Shown: positions 1 through 13,709, counted from the stretch's first letter. The stretch is 64,000 bases of DNA from Atherinomorus stipes (GCA_023101725.1 JALJCO010003102.1:1-64000), one strand, 5' to 3'. Notes: generated by a model not told the origin, from the letters alone. A program made the numbers and translations.

Positions 1-1386
1 AACCTCCCATGGATCCCACTGTATCCAAAACAGCTCAACATTAGTGGATTAGAACGAGTGGAATGTGTTTTATAATGCATCACAGCAAAGATTCAGTACA
101 TGCTCCTTTCCTATAGCTTGAGTGTTCAGACTGAGAAGATTTGTAAGAACTTGTCTGACATGGGTTTTAATACATTTAGCTCCAGATAAATCAGCAAAAT
201 TGTGCAAAGACATCCACTTCTTTTATGAGAGCTTGAACAGTGCCAAGTTTGAATTCTTTCCCAATTCATATCATAGCTGGTAGTATAGAGCATGCATATT
301 TTTCTCAGTGGAATGTAGTTGACTCATGTAATGCACAAAGACGCCATCAAAGCCTGTTTGGTTGGGATTCAAAGGGATAGACAGACCCCCCTGGGAAGCA
401 AAGTCATGTGGGAGAAAAGTTAGGCAGCGCCTTTGAAGCCTGAGTAAATGAGGCGCTTTTGCTCATCGCGGGAGTGGGGGAGAGAACTAGGATGCCTGTG
501 ATGCAGACTGACTTACCTGCAGATGGATCATTTTACAGCAAGGATACATCTTAGCTGACTTCAACTGCTTCAAGATCTAACATCTCACATCTGCTCCAAG
601 GTGTGATATAAAATGTTAAAGAGTAGCCTGCTGGTTTCAGAGAATAATGGCCGTCTCATTATCAACTTTCAAGTTGAACAGCAATTTACAGATTAAGTAA
701 GGTGAAATGTAACCTCATTCAAGCTTCCCAGCCCCTGCAATCACTTCAACAATGCACTCCTCCCTTTAAGCTACTTTCATGTACAAATAGGAAGCAGTGA
801 CTGTAATGTATACCTATGACACTTAAGGCACAAGATTTGTCTTCAGGGCTGTCTGTAAATTGACACTTTGAACAGCAGGGTGCACAGCAGCAAGCTGCAT
901 CTCCACAACAATGAAAGTAGGTTCAGAGAGAAAACAAACTGTTTTAGTGTTCATCTAAAGAAGGAGGATTTATTATTATTATTGTCAAACCCTGTAATTT
1001 TCTCACCTCTTTTTGCTAGGTAAACCTCCTCGGTACATTTTCACTTTGATTTATTTAACACCTTTTATTTATGCACTGCAGCAGTGTCAGCATTAAAGTT
1101 AATAAATTACAGAGAGATTTATGTAAGGAGCAGAGCTGCAGATACACATGACCTTTAAATGTTCAGCTCTGATATAAAAATTCATTTTATGGCAGAAAGT
1201 CAAAACTTACACAACTTAAAGATCACTGATGACAAAGACTATTCAAACAAAGACTAAGGATGTGTTCGGGGTGAACACAACTCGGTCTCTTTGGTTGACA
1301 TGTTCAATTTCTGAAAGCAACGTGAGAAACAACATATCAAGAAATGAACTGATGATTAGTCAACATGTTTCCATCTTAAGGTGAGA
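1..1386. other. No gene recognised; unique-looking AT-rich DNA
   Basis: I see no convincing exon or RNA gene here. There is a short (TTA)n run near 969-983. The stretch about 1020-1195 lacks obvious repeat character and has homeodomain-style AT-rich cores, so a conserved non-coding element is possible, but this cannot be judged from one genome. Confidence 0.5.
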
Positions 1387-2285
1387 CACTACAGGCTATA
1401 GGGTAAAAAATGTAACTAACTAACATCACCATGAAACTTTCCTAGTTTATTCCTCACATTAGAGCTATCATTTTATTGCAAGTTTTCTGAAATTTTATGT
1501 TTAAATATGCAAATTAGGTGTTTATATAGCCAAAAATGGGCTAATTAACATACATTTCTAGGAAACAAATCTAAACACAGGATTAAGCCAGGTTCAAAGT
1601 TTCTTTTGAATTTTGTTCACATATTAAAGTCAAAAGTTTTTTCGGATATCTCTATACTGTGGATCATTTCACAATTTAGAATATACTCTCAACAACCAGA
1701 AAAAACTCATTTTTTGGCATATTTTTGGGATGAAATGTTCTATAAATCAGGCTGTGAATGAGATATCAAAAAATCATTCCGTACAAAATTTAAGAATAAA
1801 GTCAGGAGCAAAACTCAAAAGTTTGGTTTCTGTAAGTGCCCCTGAAGTGGAGATTTTTGACCCGGAATAAGAGAAAAAACTCATTTTGAGAAAACACACG
1901 ATAACGTTTTGGATTGTAAAACTCTGCACATTTTTTTTTTATAACACTATTTACAGACATCAGATCCAATCAGATTCGTGAGCTGGAAATATCAAGTTTG
2001 GTTGAGATGACATCGTTCCGTAAAAAGAGACGTTTCTAACGATACCAGACATGACAGGGTTCAGACGGGCACCACAGTGCTACGCTCCGTTTAAGAATTA
2101 CTTTAGCTGCATTTTGAGGGGATTTGGGTGCATCAGACAAAGTATCATGAAATAAACTCCTAAAATGTTTATTTTTTATGTTTATTTTTTACACTAGTTT
2201 GAAAGAAAACATGTTGAAGGAGGGAGAAAAACAAAAATCTCAAAATTGACCAGGTGATGAAAAAACAGGGTTTTTACCTGTAGTG
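1387..2285. mobile_element. Candidate non-autonomous DNA transposon (CACTACAGG ends)
   Basis: The left boundary reads CACTACAGG (1387-1395) and the right boundary reads CCTGTAGTG (2277-2285), a 9-bp inverted match, followed inward on both sides by runs rich in AAAAA. The 900-bp interior is AT-rich, has no coding frame beyond chance, and has the texture of a degenerate non-autonomous element. No clear target-site duplication was found and there is no second copy in the window, so the boundaries are tentative. Confidence 0.4.
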
Positions 2286-2292
2286 ACTCCTC

Positions 2293-4916
2293 TTAATAAC
2301 CTTTAATAAGGGGTGATTATTTCTAAAGCAGCTAGACTTCCTTTCTTTACTGTGAAAAAGCTTAATTTAAAATCATTCAATGACAACTTCATAAGAAATT
2401 ATCATCTTGTATTATTGTACAAACTCTCCAGTTTAGTTAGAGGAAGATTTGCTGTTTGTCCTCCACTTTCCTATTTTGTAGGCTCTTTTCCTGTGGGACT
2501 AATTATTAAGATTTTCTCATTTTACCCTGTGAGATAAGCGTCTTCTTCTTAATCTTAATTCATGTGACATTTGATATAATTAATTCCATTTGAGTCTTCT
2601 ATTTCTGGCCTGGCTAAGGAAAGCAGGGTAGTGCAGTTTTATACTGCTAACACCTCTTACTGCCTGGAAGGCAGTAGGTTGTTAGAAAACATCAAAGTTG
2701 CAAAGAAGTGATTCAACAAAATTTCAAGAGAATTTAGATTTAGCTTAAATTAAGGTAAACAACTCAATATACATTATATATCCTTTTCCTTCACATTTAA
2801 TGCCCTGCACAGAGAAGGAACCTGAAAAAGCCTGTGATATACAACCAGACAATATTTGGTCGACTCACGTCCACAGACACTGATGCTTGAACAGTGATTT
2901 GTGCTGAGCTCTTTAAATCGCAGTTGTACAGGCAGCATACACCCTTAAAAATCTATGCACTATAGAGAAAGGTGTTTAAAAAGCCTGAGCCAGTCAGTAG
3001 AATAAATAAAAAGTAATAGAACTGGAAAAATCCCAAAAGCTTAGATCCCAAATGTCCTGCATGTTGCCCAGCTCGGCATGTAAATTTAGATATTAATGAT
3101 ATTTTAATACTGAAAAGAGTTTGAATGTGACAAATAATTTTTTTAAAAAAGGGTTTACAGATTAAGTTGATATTAAATTAATAATCCAAATTATTTTCCT
3201 CAATTTTAATTCTCAAGATCAGCAAAGTATTAATGAAATGAGACCAGAACAGAAGGTTTAAATATACAGTTACTGTATTTAAAGAGCAATAACTGAGTTT
3301 AGTGGCATGCACGTTTTGTTTAACATTTTACATTTTACACAAAAAGATAAAGCAAAGTGAGAAATGGAGGACAGAGGCGAAAGAGAGATGGAGGGCAGAG
3401 GAAGAACATCCAGCTATCTGGAACTGCTGAGCTGTAATTTACTTGAGAGACGACAGGAAAGATACAAGCAGAAGCCCCAGACTGATAGCTTCTGGTTATG
3501 AGGGGAATGGAACATCAGTTATCTGGTGGCTAAGTGACAGAGCGTGTTGATTGTACACAACACAGCCACAACTCTTCAAAGAGGAACGCCTGGTCTTAAA
3601 TCAAAGAAAATTCCAGTCGTTTTTCTCTTGCCCTTCTTGGCAATCCATTTTTCCTTAATATTTCTTCACACACACATTCCGCCACAGTGGCATGTTGGCT
3701 TGTTTTACACTTTACAAATTATTTGATGAAAACTTTGGCTCCATTTTTAACAAAATATAGAATATGTGTGATTTGAACGCACAGCTACCCAGCACTATTT
3801 TGAATTGTTCATAGGCCGACTACATAACTTTCAGTCCTTTGGATAAGACGTACTTTAAAAGACTTTTTTGAGGAAGTGCTTGACACAAGCAACTGAGCTA
3901 TGATATCAAACAAAAGCCAGTGTTACCCCAACAGCTACGTAGCAGCAGGCAGCAGCTCCCCTAACCGAGGGCTTGAATTGGGCTGTCAGTGCAGACTTGA
4001 AGGAGTAGCACTGGGCCTCCAGCAGCAATTATCAGACTGGCAGCTGCTGATAACTGCCACCAGACAAAACAGGACCGTGAAATATTACCCTCTCTTCTCT
4101 GTGTGTGTGTGTTTTTCTTTAAAGCTTTGTTTTCATATCCTCCGACACCTTTGGTGCCACTCCTGCAGCAGGCTGACAACGTATTCTCATCCAAACTACT
4201 TTGCAAAATGACATCACAGGTTTAAAATGGTTTTAACCCAAAATAACTATGGCAGAGTAGAATTTTAAATGACAGATATGACTTGTCAAACAAAAGGCTT
4301 TTATTCAAGACCGCCACTCAGGTAAAGTTTTTACATATATGTTCAGTGAAGAAGGCGTATAGCATAGATAGGACTACTTTTTGAGGAATTTGATGCAAAC
4401 TGTGTATTTTTCATTTCTTTTCTTTTTTTGTTGTTGTGTTAGTGATCACAGTTATCCATGTAGTATAACATAACAACTGGTGATTTTATTGGTGTTTACA
4501 CTACAAGAACATTTGTGTTATTGTGCAAATAGGATTGGATTTGATAAAAAAGTATGCCTAAAGACATTTTGTGGCAGAGGTAAGAAGAATATAGGCTTAG
4601 ACAATGAAGACTTGCTGTTGAAATTTATGATGCAGTGATATTTTGTGCTGCTTATACTTCCATAGTCTGAAATCTGACTTGGACATGTTAGGCTGGATTA
4701 GAGGTGTTGTCATGCTCTTCTTTACAGACATTTACTTTTAATAGTGACGTCATCAAAGTAAAAATCTGTACGCCACAGTAAAAATGTCTGTAAGTAAGGA
4801 CGAATCACCACAAAAAAGCTGCTTTGAGTAAGGGGGTCCAACTAATGTTTCGTAAAAAAACATTGGTGAAATAGAGTTTGTGGCTGATAATGCCTTATTT
4901 AGAGGCTGCGCAAGGT
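2293..4916. other. No gene recognised
   Basis: The open frames here are up to about 100 codons and overlap on opposite strands, for example around 3900-4211, as expected by chance. A short (GT)n tract lies at about 4100-4112. Nothing resembling a known domain was seen. Confidence 0.5.
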
Positions 4917-5093
4917 TGCCCCATCACTTCCATTATATTGGACATACGCTGATCTGGAGTGGATCTAAATATCTACAGAAGGAATTCAAGTTGCACCAAA
5001 ACTGTCTGGGTGAGCAAATGAATGTATTTCACGCTAGAAAATAGGTCGAAATTAAAAAACAAAACAAAAAAAAAACAACAACTTCCCCTTTAA
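4917..5093. mobile_element. Possible 3' end of a TTAAAG-type element
   Basis: The sequence from about 4917 has the texture of a dispersed fish repeat and ends in CTTCCCCTTTAA (5082-5093). Its reverse complement begins TTAAAGGGGAAG, the same TTAA|AG boundary type seen at many other elements in the window. The opposite end was not found, so this may be a truncated copy. Confidence 0.27.
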
Positions 5094-7019
5094 CTCGTTT
5101 GGGATTTGGTGTGTTATTTAGCTGAATCAGAGCTGCAGGTAAACAACTCTTCTGCCACCATGGAAAGTCATCATAACAAATCTTGAAAGAATCTAATACT
5201 GTATACACAAAATAAATAAATAATAATAAAAAAGAACAGCACAGCCTCCGAACCATTGTGAAAAAAAAATCTTTAAAAATGAACTTGATGGAGGTTGTAT
5301 GAAAACAAGGCGACTGTATACTGAAAATGAAAACAATGTGGTTGCTCCTACAAAACCCACCTTGCATTTTAGAGTGGTTGTAAATGTAACATACCTCCAC
5401 ATGCGTATGAAAGCGTATGAACTTCAACCAAGTGTTCACATGAAACTGTCAATATATTTATGTGTATTTTCTAATAGTGGTCAAGGAGATTAAACAATTT
5501 GTTTGAATCTAAAGCATTCACTTGTTTGTTTTAAATAAATGGACCATAAAGGGGGAAGAGCTGGACTGGTTGTAATTGTACTGCACATGCTTGGTGTTTG
5601 CTTTTCTGTTTTCATCTAAAAGAAACGTTCTCTGTGGGCATTGTAAATTGGCCCTTCCAAGTTAATTGGATTGTGCAGGTACCAGTGGATGCTCTCTTGA
5701 CATCATGAATGTCACAGTTTTCCAATTAATAGATGGAACAAAGTAATGATAACTTGAAATTAGGGAGCATCCAAAGTTGTCTCCCGAGCGCTTTTTTTCC
5801 TCTTAGATATCAGATCATTTTCTGCATTAAGGAGCTTAAAAAAATTATATCAATTGTAGAGAATAATCAAAACTGCAGCTGCTATTGGGTCTGATAAAGA
5901 AATTGAAGTAAACCATAATCTAAGAACTTTTCTTGCCCCACACTGGTTGGAAATATCCTTATTTCTTTAAAACAATTATATTCATTTGTTTAATCTATTC
6001 TATTCATATTGCATGATTAAAATTGTTGTATTTCTTTAAAATACATATTATTAGATAGCCTGAAGCAGTTGTTGATACTACAGGCACATCCAGCCCTAAT
6101 TTGCATCTGATTGGTCAAAGTATCTGCCAGCAAGAACAAGTAGACTGAACAAATGTAGCAGTGCTGTTCTGACTCAATTATGCATGGATTTGAAGTTAAC
6201 TGGGCATAATTTTTCCTTATCTTTAATTTAAAATGAATTAAATTTGGGATAAATGAACTAAAGGATCCGACAAGCTATGGAGGTGACCTTCTCATTTCAT
6301 CGCCTTAGCTTTCTGCAAGGAAGAAACCTTTGAGGAATAATAAAAGAGAGAACATTTCTAAGATAGCAGAGGTCTAAAGAATCTATTGTTATGACTGATG
6401 ATGATGAATGAATCTACAATAAATGTAAAAAAACCTGCTTTGCGTAGCCTGATACATATCTCATTGAGAAAGCTACACATTTTACTTATACTGTACTTTG
6501 CATACACAAGGTAAAATCTCTGAGCATACATTATCTTACTGTAGATGTATATCATTGTCTTTTTGGTGGCTTCAAAAGATAATATTTGATAACACAGAGA
6601 CTTTTGGATTTTGATCCTCAAATTGGGTACTTGCGACAACTTTTCTGCCTTTGGGGCTACTGGGGGGCTGTGCTTTTAATCCCTTTGATCTGGAATCTTT
6701 GACTGCTTTTGGGAAATAGATGTGATCCTCACAATTTACATCACTTTCTTTATTATTTACTCATTTGTGATTAATTTGTGCAGTTAATTATCTTTATCAT
6801 CCTTGCTTAGAAGCTTGATTTTGAAGACAACAGCTTCCTGCTACACCTGTGTGATTGTCATATACTGTAGAAATCAATGTAAGAATGATGGAAATGAATT
6901 CATGTTCATAATATTATTTATCAACTAATTACTTTTTGTGCACCCATGACTTTGGTCTGCACCATTTAATTTAGGAGATATTATTTGGAGCTAGTGCGAC
7001 AGAATTTTTAATTACATAC
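5094..7019. other. No gene recognised
   Basis: The interval contains small overlapping frames such as 5029-5439 on the minus strand (136 codons, low complexity, Phe-rich) and 6358-6639. None shows a recognisable motif. The block about 5640-5770 is unique-looking with AATTAAT cores and could be regulatory, but there is no direct evidence. Confidence 0.5.
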
Positions 7020-7397
7020 TTAAAGGTACACCGTGTAACAAAATCAAAGGTCAATGACAGAAAAATATGATGTATAATTCAAAACTTTTTTCTATTTATG
7101 TGTAATTGCTTCCTTACAATAGCTGTTATGTGTTTATTTTATTAGAATGAGTCATTTATGTGTACTTGCTGGGGGTGCACATACATGGAGGCTGCCATAT
7201 TTGTTCTGCCATTTTTACTATGGTGTCCCTGAATGGACAAAACAATGTGTGTAAAGTGACAACCCTCTGAACTTAAAAGCTGCTGTACAAGTTTTGTTTA
7301 ATGGGAGTTAGAGCACTCTTTGGGATAAGTAATGCCTTAAAAGGCATTAAAAGTAGTTATGCATATTACAGTCATAGCTACACCTGAGACCACTGGA

Positions 7398-7455
<58 letters not shown>

Positions 7456-7599
7456 ACATCTTTATGTTTGGGAGAATTTTGGCCACTAATGGCCACCATA
7501 AATTCACAACAGTGCTTTGAATATGAAGTAATTTGAAAGAAAACATATTACCCATCTTGACCACTGGATGTCAGTAATTTTTACACAGTGTACCTTTAA
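7020..7599. mobile_element. TTAA-bounded non-autonomous DNA transposon, 580 bp
   Basis: The two ends are near-perfect inverted repeats: TTAAAGGTACACCGTGTAA on the left (from 7020) and its inverse with one change on the right (to 7599). The outermost TTAA on each side is either a target-site duplication or the terminal bases. The interior has no transposase frame and contains a (TA)n(GATA)n microsatellite. A second, 5'-truncated copy lies at 36916-37052. The TTAA target fits Kolobok or piggyBac type elements; superfamily assignment is inference. Confidence 0.75.
7399..7454. repeat. (TA)n(GATA)n microsatellite
   Basis: About 19 TA units are followed by about four GATA units. The tract lies inside the element at 7020-7599, so its length may vary independently of that element. 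Confidence 0.95.
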
Positions 7600-7645
7600 G
7601 GCATCAGAGGACTGGAACAAAAAAACACACACACACTCACTCCTT

Positions 7646-7920
7646 GGGTCAGTTTAGAATCACCACTTAACCTAACATGCATGTTTCTGAACTGTCAGAT
7701 GGAACTGGAGTATAACCTACACTTCTCTGGGGAAAACATGCACTTCCACAAAGAAACACGGGCAAAAAAGAATATTTGGCCCAATATGGTCTGTAACTGG
7801 GCCGTAACTGCCAAAAGTGACCCATATTAGAGCCAAATGTGTCTTGCCTCAGCCAGGATTGGAACAGAGATTCTACCATCTGAAATGTGCCAGGGCTAAC
7901 GACAACTTTGTGCAGCCTGG
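7646..7920 (-). mobile_element. CR1/L2-type retroposon fragment
   Basis: Positions 7646-7760 match the remembered fish repeat that runs from a 'gtttagaatcaccacttaacc' type motif through 'acatgcatgttt' to an 'aaacatgcacttccacaaag' type motif. Parts to about 7920 (GCTAACGACAACTTTGTGCAG) look like the diverged continuation. The orientation is opposite to the copy at 25769-25896. There is no coding capacity. Confidence 0.55.
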
Positions 7921-10404
7921 AAATGTATGAAGTGCATTTTTCATATGCCACCTGTATTACTGTACACCTGTACACTTAGCAGGAATCGTATTTCAGGGTC
8001 TGAACAAACAGTTGAAATGACTGTTAAAGATGGAGGACTTGTTGGGCAGATAATGCTCAGCCCTTTGTCCAAAATACTAAATAAAACAAGGTACGTATCA
8101 GCAAGTAATCTGATGAAAAAAGCCTGCTCTTACCAACATTTGATCTTTATGTCAACAGTATGGTCCGATGCACTCAGATGGATTTTAAATAGAAGACATC
8201 CAAAGCAAAACAAAACAATTCATAAAAGACAGTTGATAGATCCATTGATGGTTATACTAATGTTAAGCAGTGAAAATCTACTCCCAATGCAAATAAATTT
8301 TTTTTTTTTTTTCTGTATTTTGTACTGATGATTTTGCAATAATGACAATTTAATTTGAAAATATTATTGTGCTGATTTATGTTTAAGTAAGTGATCACAA
8401 TTAAGGGAATAAATGGTACTGTCTGTTAAAAAAAATTATTGTGTTAAAATTGTAATTTTCTCCCAAAAGCATTGTACTGCATGTCAATTGGTGCTTCAAA
8501 ATTTTGAGCTAGTGCTAAAAATTTCAGTGTTGAGATGAAGTGCTACTGGCAGAAAATCCTCTGTAGTCCCACAGTCTACAGCTAGTTATTTTCTCAAGTG
8601 TTATTTTGGAGGTTGCAGCTGGTGGGGGTGCAGCAGATTCTATCAAAGGTAAAAACATAAAAACAATGTTTTGTTCCCCGGCAATAAAGTGCAGAAACAA
8701 ACTGTATCATTTCTGATCACATTTATCTTTTTGTTTCTGGCTGAATCTAAATTGAGGATGTTTTTTTTTTTTTTCATCTTTTCCTTCTTGGGGGGTTAAT
8801 GAACACTCCTTCCTTCATCACTGACTCAGTCACATGAAGACATAATTTTTTATACGTAGTGGAAAATATTTTCACTGTTTATTTTGTGGAAATATAATTA
8901 CAAGGAAAGTTGTGAAAACTAAATGAAATGTGAATTAAATGTAAGGAGGGACAGGAATCGTGATCAGCTTGGAGAGCGGAATCACATGGAAACAGTTTAA
9001 TAATCATGATAATGATAAAACTAATTACTATCAGCAGTAATGCTCTGGAAATGCTTTTGGGAATTGGTGAGTACATCTCTGACGAGGTCAGGTCCTTATT
9101 ATAATTATAATTACTTGTTTCTCTTATACATAGCTGGACGGCAATAACAGGAATCTTAATTAGTGCACTAAAAATCACAAGATGTGAACTTAAAAATCAG
9201 CAGGGACAGAAAAATAGTTTCATTAAAAACAACAAGAAGTTAAAAAAAAATTGAAAATGAATTGAACTTTTGGTCATTAATATCAAGAATGGTATGCACT
9301 AGCATATATAATTTTTCTTCTTTTATCTGTTCTTAAAGACAATCCGAACTAGAGAGATGAGACTAAACATTGAATCCTTGTGTAGGTCAATCATATTAAG
9401 AGCATTCGGAACTAAACTGGTGCCAAATTCATGCAGTGTTTTCGTTTGCAGATTACTTACAATGACAGCGAGCAGATCACTTATTAGAATAAAATATCTG
9501 TCAGTCCCTTTTTAAAGAGGACTTTCAATGTTTCTTTGCAGTGTTGGGCTTCAAACTTGCAATGAGTTTAATTATTTATGTCATCTAAAAACATTAACTT
9601 AACATGGAGGCTTTAACTGTGCCACAGTCTTGCAGACGTGCTAATCTGGTAGTTTCCAACAAAGCCAGTCTTTATTATATTGCATGCCATTTAATTAAGG
9701 GGCTTAAAAGACCAAGTGACACTAACTGTGGATAGAAACTAGGGATTATCCTCTGATTTACATTCTTGCTAAATATTCCTGCCCAGCACTGTTACAAAGT
9801 AGTGAAGTCCACTGCAATGAGGATGCCTTGACCTACGGGTAGAATCAGTCTACAGTGTGCCAATAAGAGGAAATCAAATCAAACTGCCAAATAGTACCAC
9901 CTTCAAAGAAGAGACAAACAGTGGTACAGTCAGCTGAATTGCTAGCCCATTGCTCAGGCAATTTCAACCAGGTAGTTTTCCGTCATCGTCCAACTCAACT
10001 GGCTTCCAAAGGCAGTGGACAGTGGACCAGTTCAAGGTTTGTAGTAATTTTAAGGAAGAAATAATAGAAAGCTCCGGATCTATTACTTTCAGTATTTTGG
10101 AAATTTGAACAGGTTTTTCCATGGCTGTTATTTAGATACTTACTGATCTAAGTTCCCCAGGAACATAGTTAAGAGGGTTCCTGGGGAAAATATATTATTT
10201 GACCTGATCCATTTTTTTCTCAATGGCACCACTTCAAAACATGTAGAAAGAGAATTAATTACAGTCCCCTAGTAATCCTAATAATATCTGTACATCTTTG
10301 ACTACTGGGTCAAATGTAGCATGCTGATTGCAATTTCCCTATGTGATTATGTTTTTATTAACATTAATTTATGGTTAGGTAGGAGGTGTAGAGAGGGAGA
10401 GACT
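7921..10404. other. No gene recognised; a 12-bp inverted repeat at 10153-10188
   Basis: There are poly-T tracts at about 8299-8312 and 8760-8774. Frames up to 133 codons (7927-8328) have no recognisable domain and end in the poly-T tract. The block 9060-9180 and the block 9640-9720 are unique-looking and rich in AATTA cores; they are only possible regulatory DNA. Confidence 0.5.
10153..10188. repeat. Perfect 12-bp inverted repeat, 12-nt spacer
   Basis: TTCCCCAGGAAC (10153-10164) is repeated in inverse as GTTCCTGGGGAA (10177-10188). It could form a hairpin in RNA or single-stranded DNA. There is no neighbouring gene to give it a role. Confidence 0.8.
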
Positions 10405-10627
10405 AACAGCTTTTGAGTTTGATGGACATATCATTCAATCAATAAGCACGGGCCAATCAAGATGATTGGATAGGTGTTTTTCAGACCTGTCTGTTCGACA
10501 GGGGACTAGTTTTTTTTTTTAATTTTTGTGTCAGAGCATTCAATTAATTGGCTGCAATCTGGGTATGAAGGAGATTTTAAGCAATATAGTAAATGGTCCT
10601 GGAAAACATCATCTATCCTGCCTTTAA
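10405..10627 (+). mobile_element. Partial copy of the AGCxAGGGTTGG-family element, variant b
   Basis: This stretch matches, in opposite orientation, the half of the 28670-29196 element that ends in GGCAGGAT. Shared landmarks are 'atcattcaatcaataagca', 'tttttgtgtcagagcatt', 'agcaatatagtaaa' and 'ggaaaacatcatctatcctg'. It ends at TTAA (10624-10627). The other half of the element is missing or unrecognisable. Confidence 0.7.
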
Positions 10628-11325
10628 ACAGAAGCTAAATAATTTGAAGAGGCTAAGACAACTGTAAGTCTATTCGAAGCAACTACTGTATATGGGGGTG
10701 TTTCGCTCCCTGCCTTATCTGGCACCACAGATTCGTTTTTTGAATTGTTTTTAGGCTCGAAGCAAGCAAAAGACTGACCGTCCATCTGCTTAGCATTCGC
10801 CACATCACAGGCAGACGCATGTGTATTACATCAGCATGCAAACAGGAAGTTCATTTCGCTTGCTCAGACTAGCTAAGTAACAGCAGCACAGAGAAAACCA
10901 TATTTTTTCATTTGGACTGACGATAAGTGGGCATTGTTGCTAAAAACTGACTGTAAAACTTTATGCCTGTTGAATGGGAGTCGTTGCAAGCAAAGTATGG
11001 GGATATTCTTGGACGTCTTTATTGTCGTCACTTTCTTTCATTGAACAGCTAAGTTATCCATTCAAAGCTGTTTCCATCAGCTTGACATTTACACGTCTCC
11101 ATTTGCTCGGCCAAAACAATGCACAGATGAGGGACCCTTAAACGCCGGGTAAATGTGGACAATAGGGGTACTGGTTAAATGTGTGCACATTTAAACACAT
11201 GCAAGGCCCAGTGTAGACATGGCCTAAACCTACTACAGGTAATTGTATTTTGATAGTGTACACAACTGAACAGGCTTCAGGGTTAAAAAAAAAGAAAGAA
11301 AAAAAAGAAAAAAGGCCAAACATCA
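10628..11325. other. No gene; possible end of an unidentified element near 11226
   Basis: The motif CCCAGTGTAGACATGGCCTAA (about 11206-11226) resembles the inverted end of fish elements whose left end starts with a TTAGGCCATG type sequence, but no matching left end was found. An A-rich (AAAG)n tract lies at about 11285-11313. Confidence 0.35.
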
Positions 11326-11402
11326 CACTGAAAGGCTCCAGCCATGATCTGGACCAGGAACCTTTTTCTGAGGCAACCGTGCTGACCATTGCACCACTTT
11401 GT
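11326..11402 (-). mobile_element. Short CR1/L2-type retroposon fragment
   Basis: The run 'gaaaggctccagcc...gaccaggaacctttttctgaggc...gtgctgaccattgcaccact' matches the remembered end of the same fish repeat as 7646 and 51708. It is heavily diverged and has no coding frame. Confidence 0.5.
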
Positions 11403-13080
11403 GATGAAAAACCTATGAGCAGTTATTGTTTACTGACAGCAGTCAGATTGGTCTCATTTGGAATAATTTCAGACAAATTCCTGAACCAATAGCTTATCTG
11501 AAGGGCATGATTATTTTCCCCAAACTTACACAACTCCCACCTGTGTTAATCAATTTGAAAAAGTAACTACTTCAAGTTGGATTACAACATGGGCATCATT
11601 GCTATGAGCAAGAATTTGGGCTAAGCATAATTCAACAATATTCTGACAACACTGAGGACACTGCAAACACAAAACCTATGACATATGAAGAATTAAAGTA
11701 AGCAGTTAGACCACAATATACTGTAACAATGAATTCTTGGCATTTGAGCCAGAACATGCCAACAGTTTATTTTTATTGCACCACTTCATGCCCTCTAGCT
11801 TGTGAACTGGTTGATACTGTACTGGATCCTCCAGAGAGCTCCTGTGAACATCAAATACAGTTTGTTATGATTAGACTTCAGTCACAATACTGTGTAACAA
11901 AAAGCTCTACACTACTGTAATACATTTTCATAATATTCCTGAGTAGTGTGTGGGTATCTCTTTTTTGTGATGTTTTCAAGGATAATGAGCCACCTGAGTT
12001 TAAACATTTTTGCATTAAAACATGAGGATAAGATGATACAAAATCAAAGGTGATTGTTTAATTAGCAAACTTTGAAATAAACCTACTATAGAAAGTAGGA
12101 CTTAAACAAAGAACAGAAAGAAGTGGGAAACACAGGAGCTTCAGAATGTTTTGTTTAGTATTTTTATAGCACAAAGCTGAGGATTGTTTGCAGTATGGAA
12201 AAATATTCCCTCCTCATTTTTTTTAAAATAATCAATGTGAAATAGATTTTCCTAAAGCAAGAGCATCACAGGAGCATGAATGCACATTTTCTCTAATTTG
12301 TATATAAAGATTGCATCGGTGCCCTGCGAGACTGTGTTTTTATCAGTTTGCCTCAAACTTACTATTTGGTGCGGTTTTGCAGCAAAATAAAAGTTTTTTT
12401 TGGGGGGTGGGGGGTATCTAAGATAATGGACCTCAAGCACAACAGGGGCTCAAAAACCAGTATCTAATGAGGTGAGGGTCAGGAATTATTAGCTACGTAT
12501 ATTATCATATTTATATATTATACCAGAATTTTTCACAGCCTCAATCAGTCACAGTTTTAGCCAGTGTTTTCAGTCTGCTTTTATTTGACAGCTAACCGAG
12601 GGAAGATGCATTTGATTAATTTAAAAAAAAAACATCTGTGCAGATGTTAAACTGAGTCTACATTTTAGAATATTAATGGGAACTAATAATTGTAGCATTT
12701 TTGTATTAGATTAATGACATTGTATTTACTTACATTCATGGAATGGGATGTACACAGTAAGGCATCATCGCTGCTTTGCTGCTTGGAAAAGCTATAAAGA
12801 AGTTGACTCATGAACATACTGTATAATTTGCTTCATTGCACATGAACAGACTGTCACTGGCAAAGTTTAAAAAATCTAAACTTTCCTTTAATAGGATATG
12901 AGTGTCACTTTCTGTACAGATTAAAATAGATTTTAAACATTCATGTCCTTTCCAGGTAAGGAACAGCTTATGAGCCATTTGCTTTTTTTTTTTTTTCCAC
13001 TTCTTAAGCCAAAAGAGCTTCTCATGACTGACACTGATCATGTGTTGAATGATAAACAAGAAATACCAGCCAAAAACCAA
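11403..13080. other. No gene recognised
   Basis: The open frames are at most about 90 codons, with shadow frames on the opposite strand around 12808-13134. Nothing resembles a domain or RNA gene. A poly-T tract lies at 12984-12997. Confidence 0.5.
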
Positions 13081-13709
13081 TTAAAGCTAGGGTTGGCAAT
13101 GTTGGAAAAACGGTTTGAGCAAGCGACAGTTTAAAAAAACACACCACCCGAAACCATGCCTTCAGAGCGCAGGGACGTGTGCGCCGATGTTTTACGAGCA
13201 GGTTAACGATAACAGCCGAGTGGATAGCTCGTTAGCTTGATGGTAAACAGCTGACTAACCCATTTTTAAAAGCTTCAATCTACTCACCACGAACTCCTCC
13301 TGTGGTTTAAAAAGTCGTCACTGCAAATGTCAACGCCTCTGAGACTTAATCCTTATCTGTTTTTTTGGTTTGGTTTTTTGGTACAACAGCAGTTAGCAGT
13401 CCATTAGCTATATTTGTTTACAGTGAGCGGCCCACAGAGCAGTGCACGTGGGGGACGGTGAGAGGGGAGGGACAGAGACGAGACATAAAGGCATCAATTC
13501 ATTCTTTCTATAAGTTGCGAATTACCAATTCCTGCCTTTAGGTGCGATGGCAGGGGTTGGTCAGAGTTTTTACAGACCTGCAGCTCTCACAGAGGTCTGA
13601 CTTTTTTCCTTCTTTTTTACAAATACATGATACATGTCAGGATGAAAGGACCATTTCACCCAATATAACAAAAATGTTTTCTGAGCACGATTACCAACTC
13701 TGGCTTTAA
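13081..13709 (+). mobile_element. TTAA-bounded non-autonomous DNA transposon, 629 bp (copy 1 of 3 near full length)
   Basis: The left end starts TTAAAGCTAGGGTTGGCAAT and the inverse of the right end starts TTAAAGCCAGAGTTGGTAAT, so the ends are imperfect inverted repeats of about 20 bp. Copies of the same length class lie at 52395-53050 (minus) and 61732-62364 (plus), with variant-b copies at 28670-29196 and 10405-10627. Interior landmarks conserved among copies include 'acagccgagtgg', 'gacttaatccttatctg' and 'cagctctcacagaggtctg'. No transposase is encoded, so movement would require enzyme supplied elsewhere. Confidence 0.85.

Noticed and set aside
7399..7454. Tandem repeat considered as a CRISPR-like or satellite array
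   Set aside because: Simple di- and tetranucleotide microsatellite without spacers.
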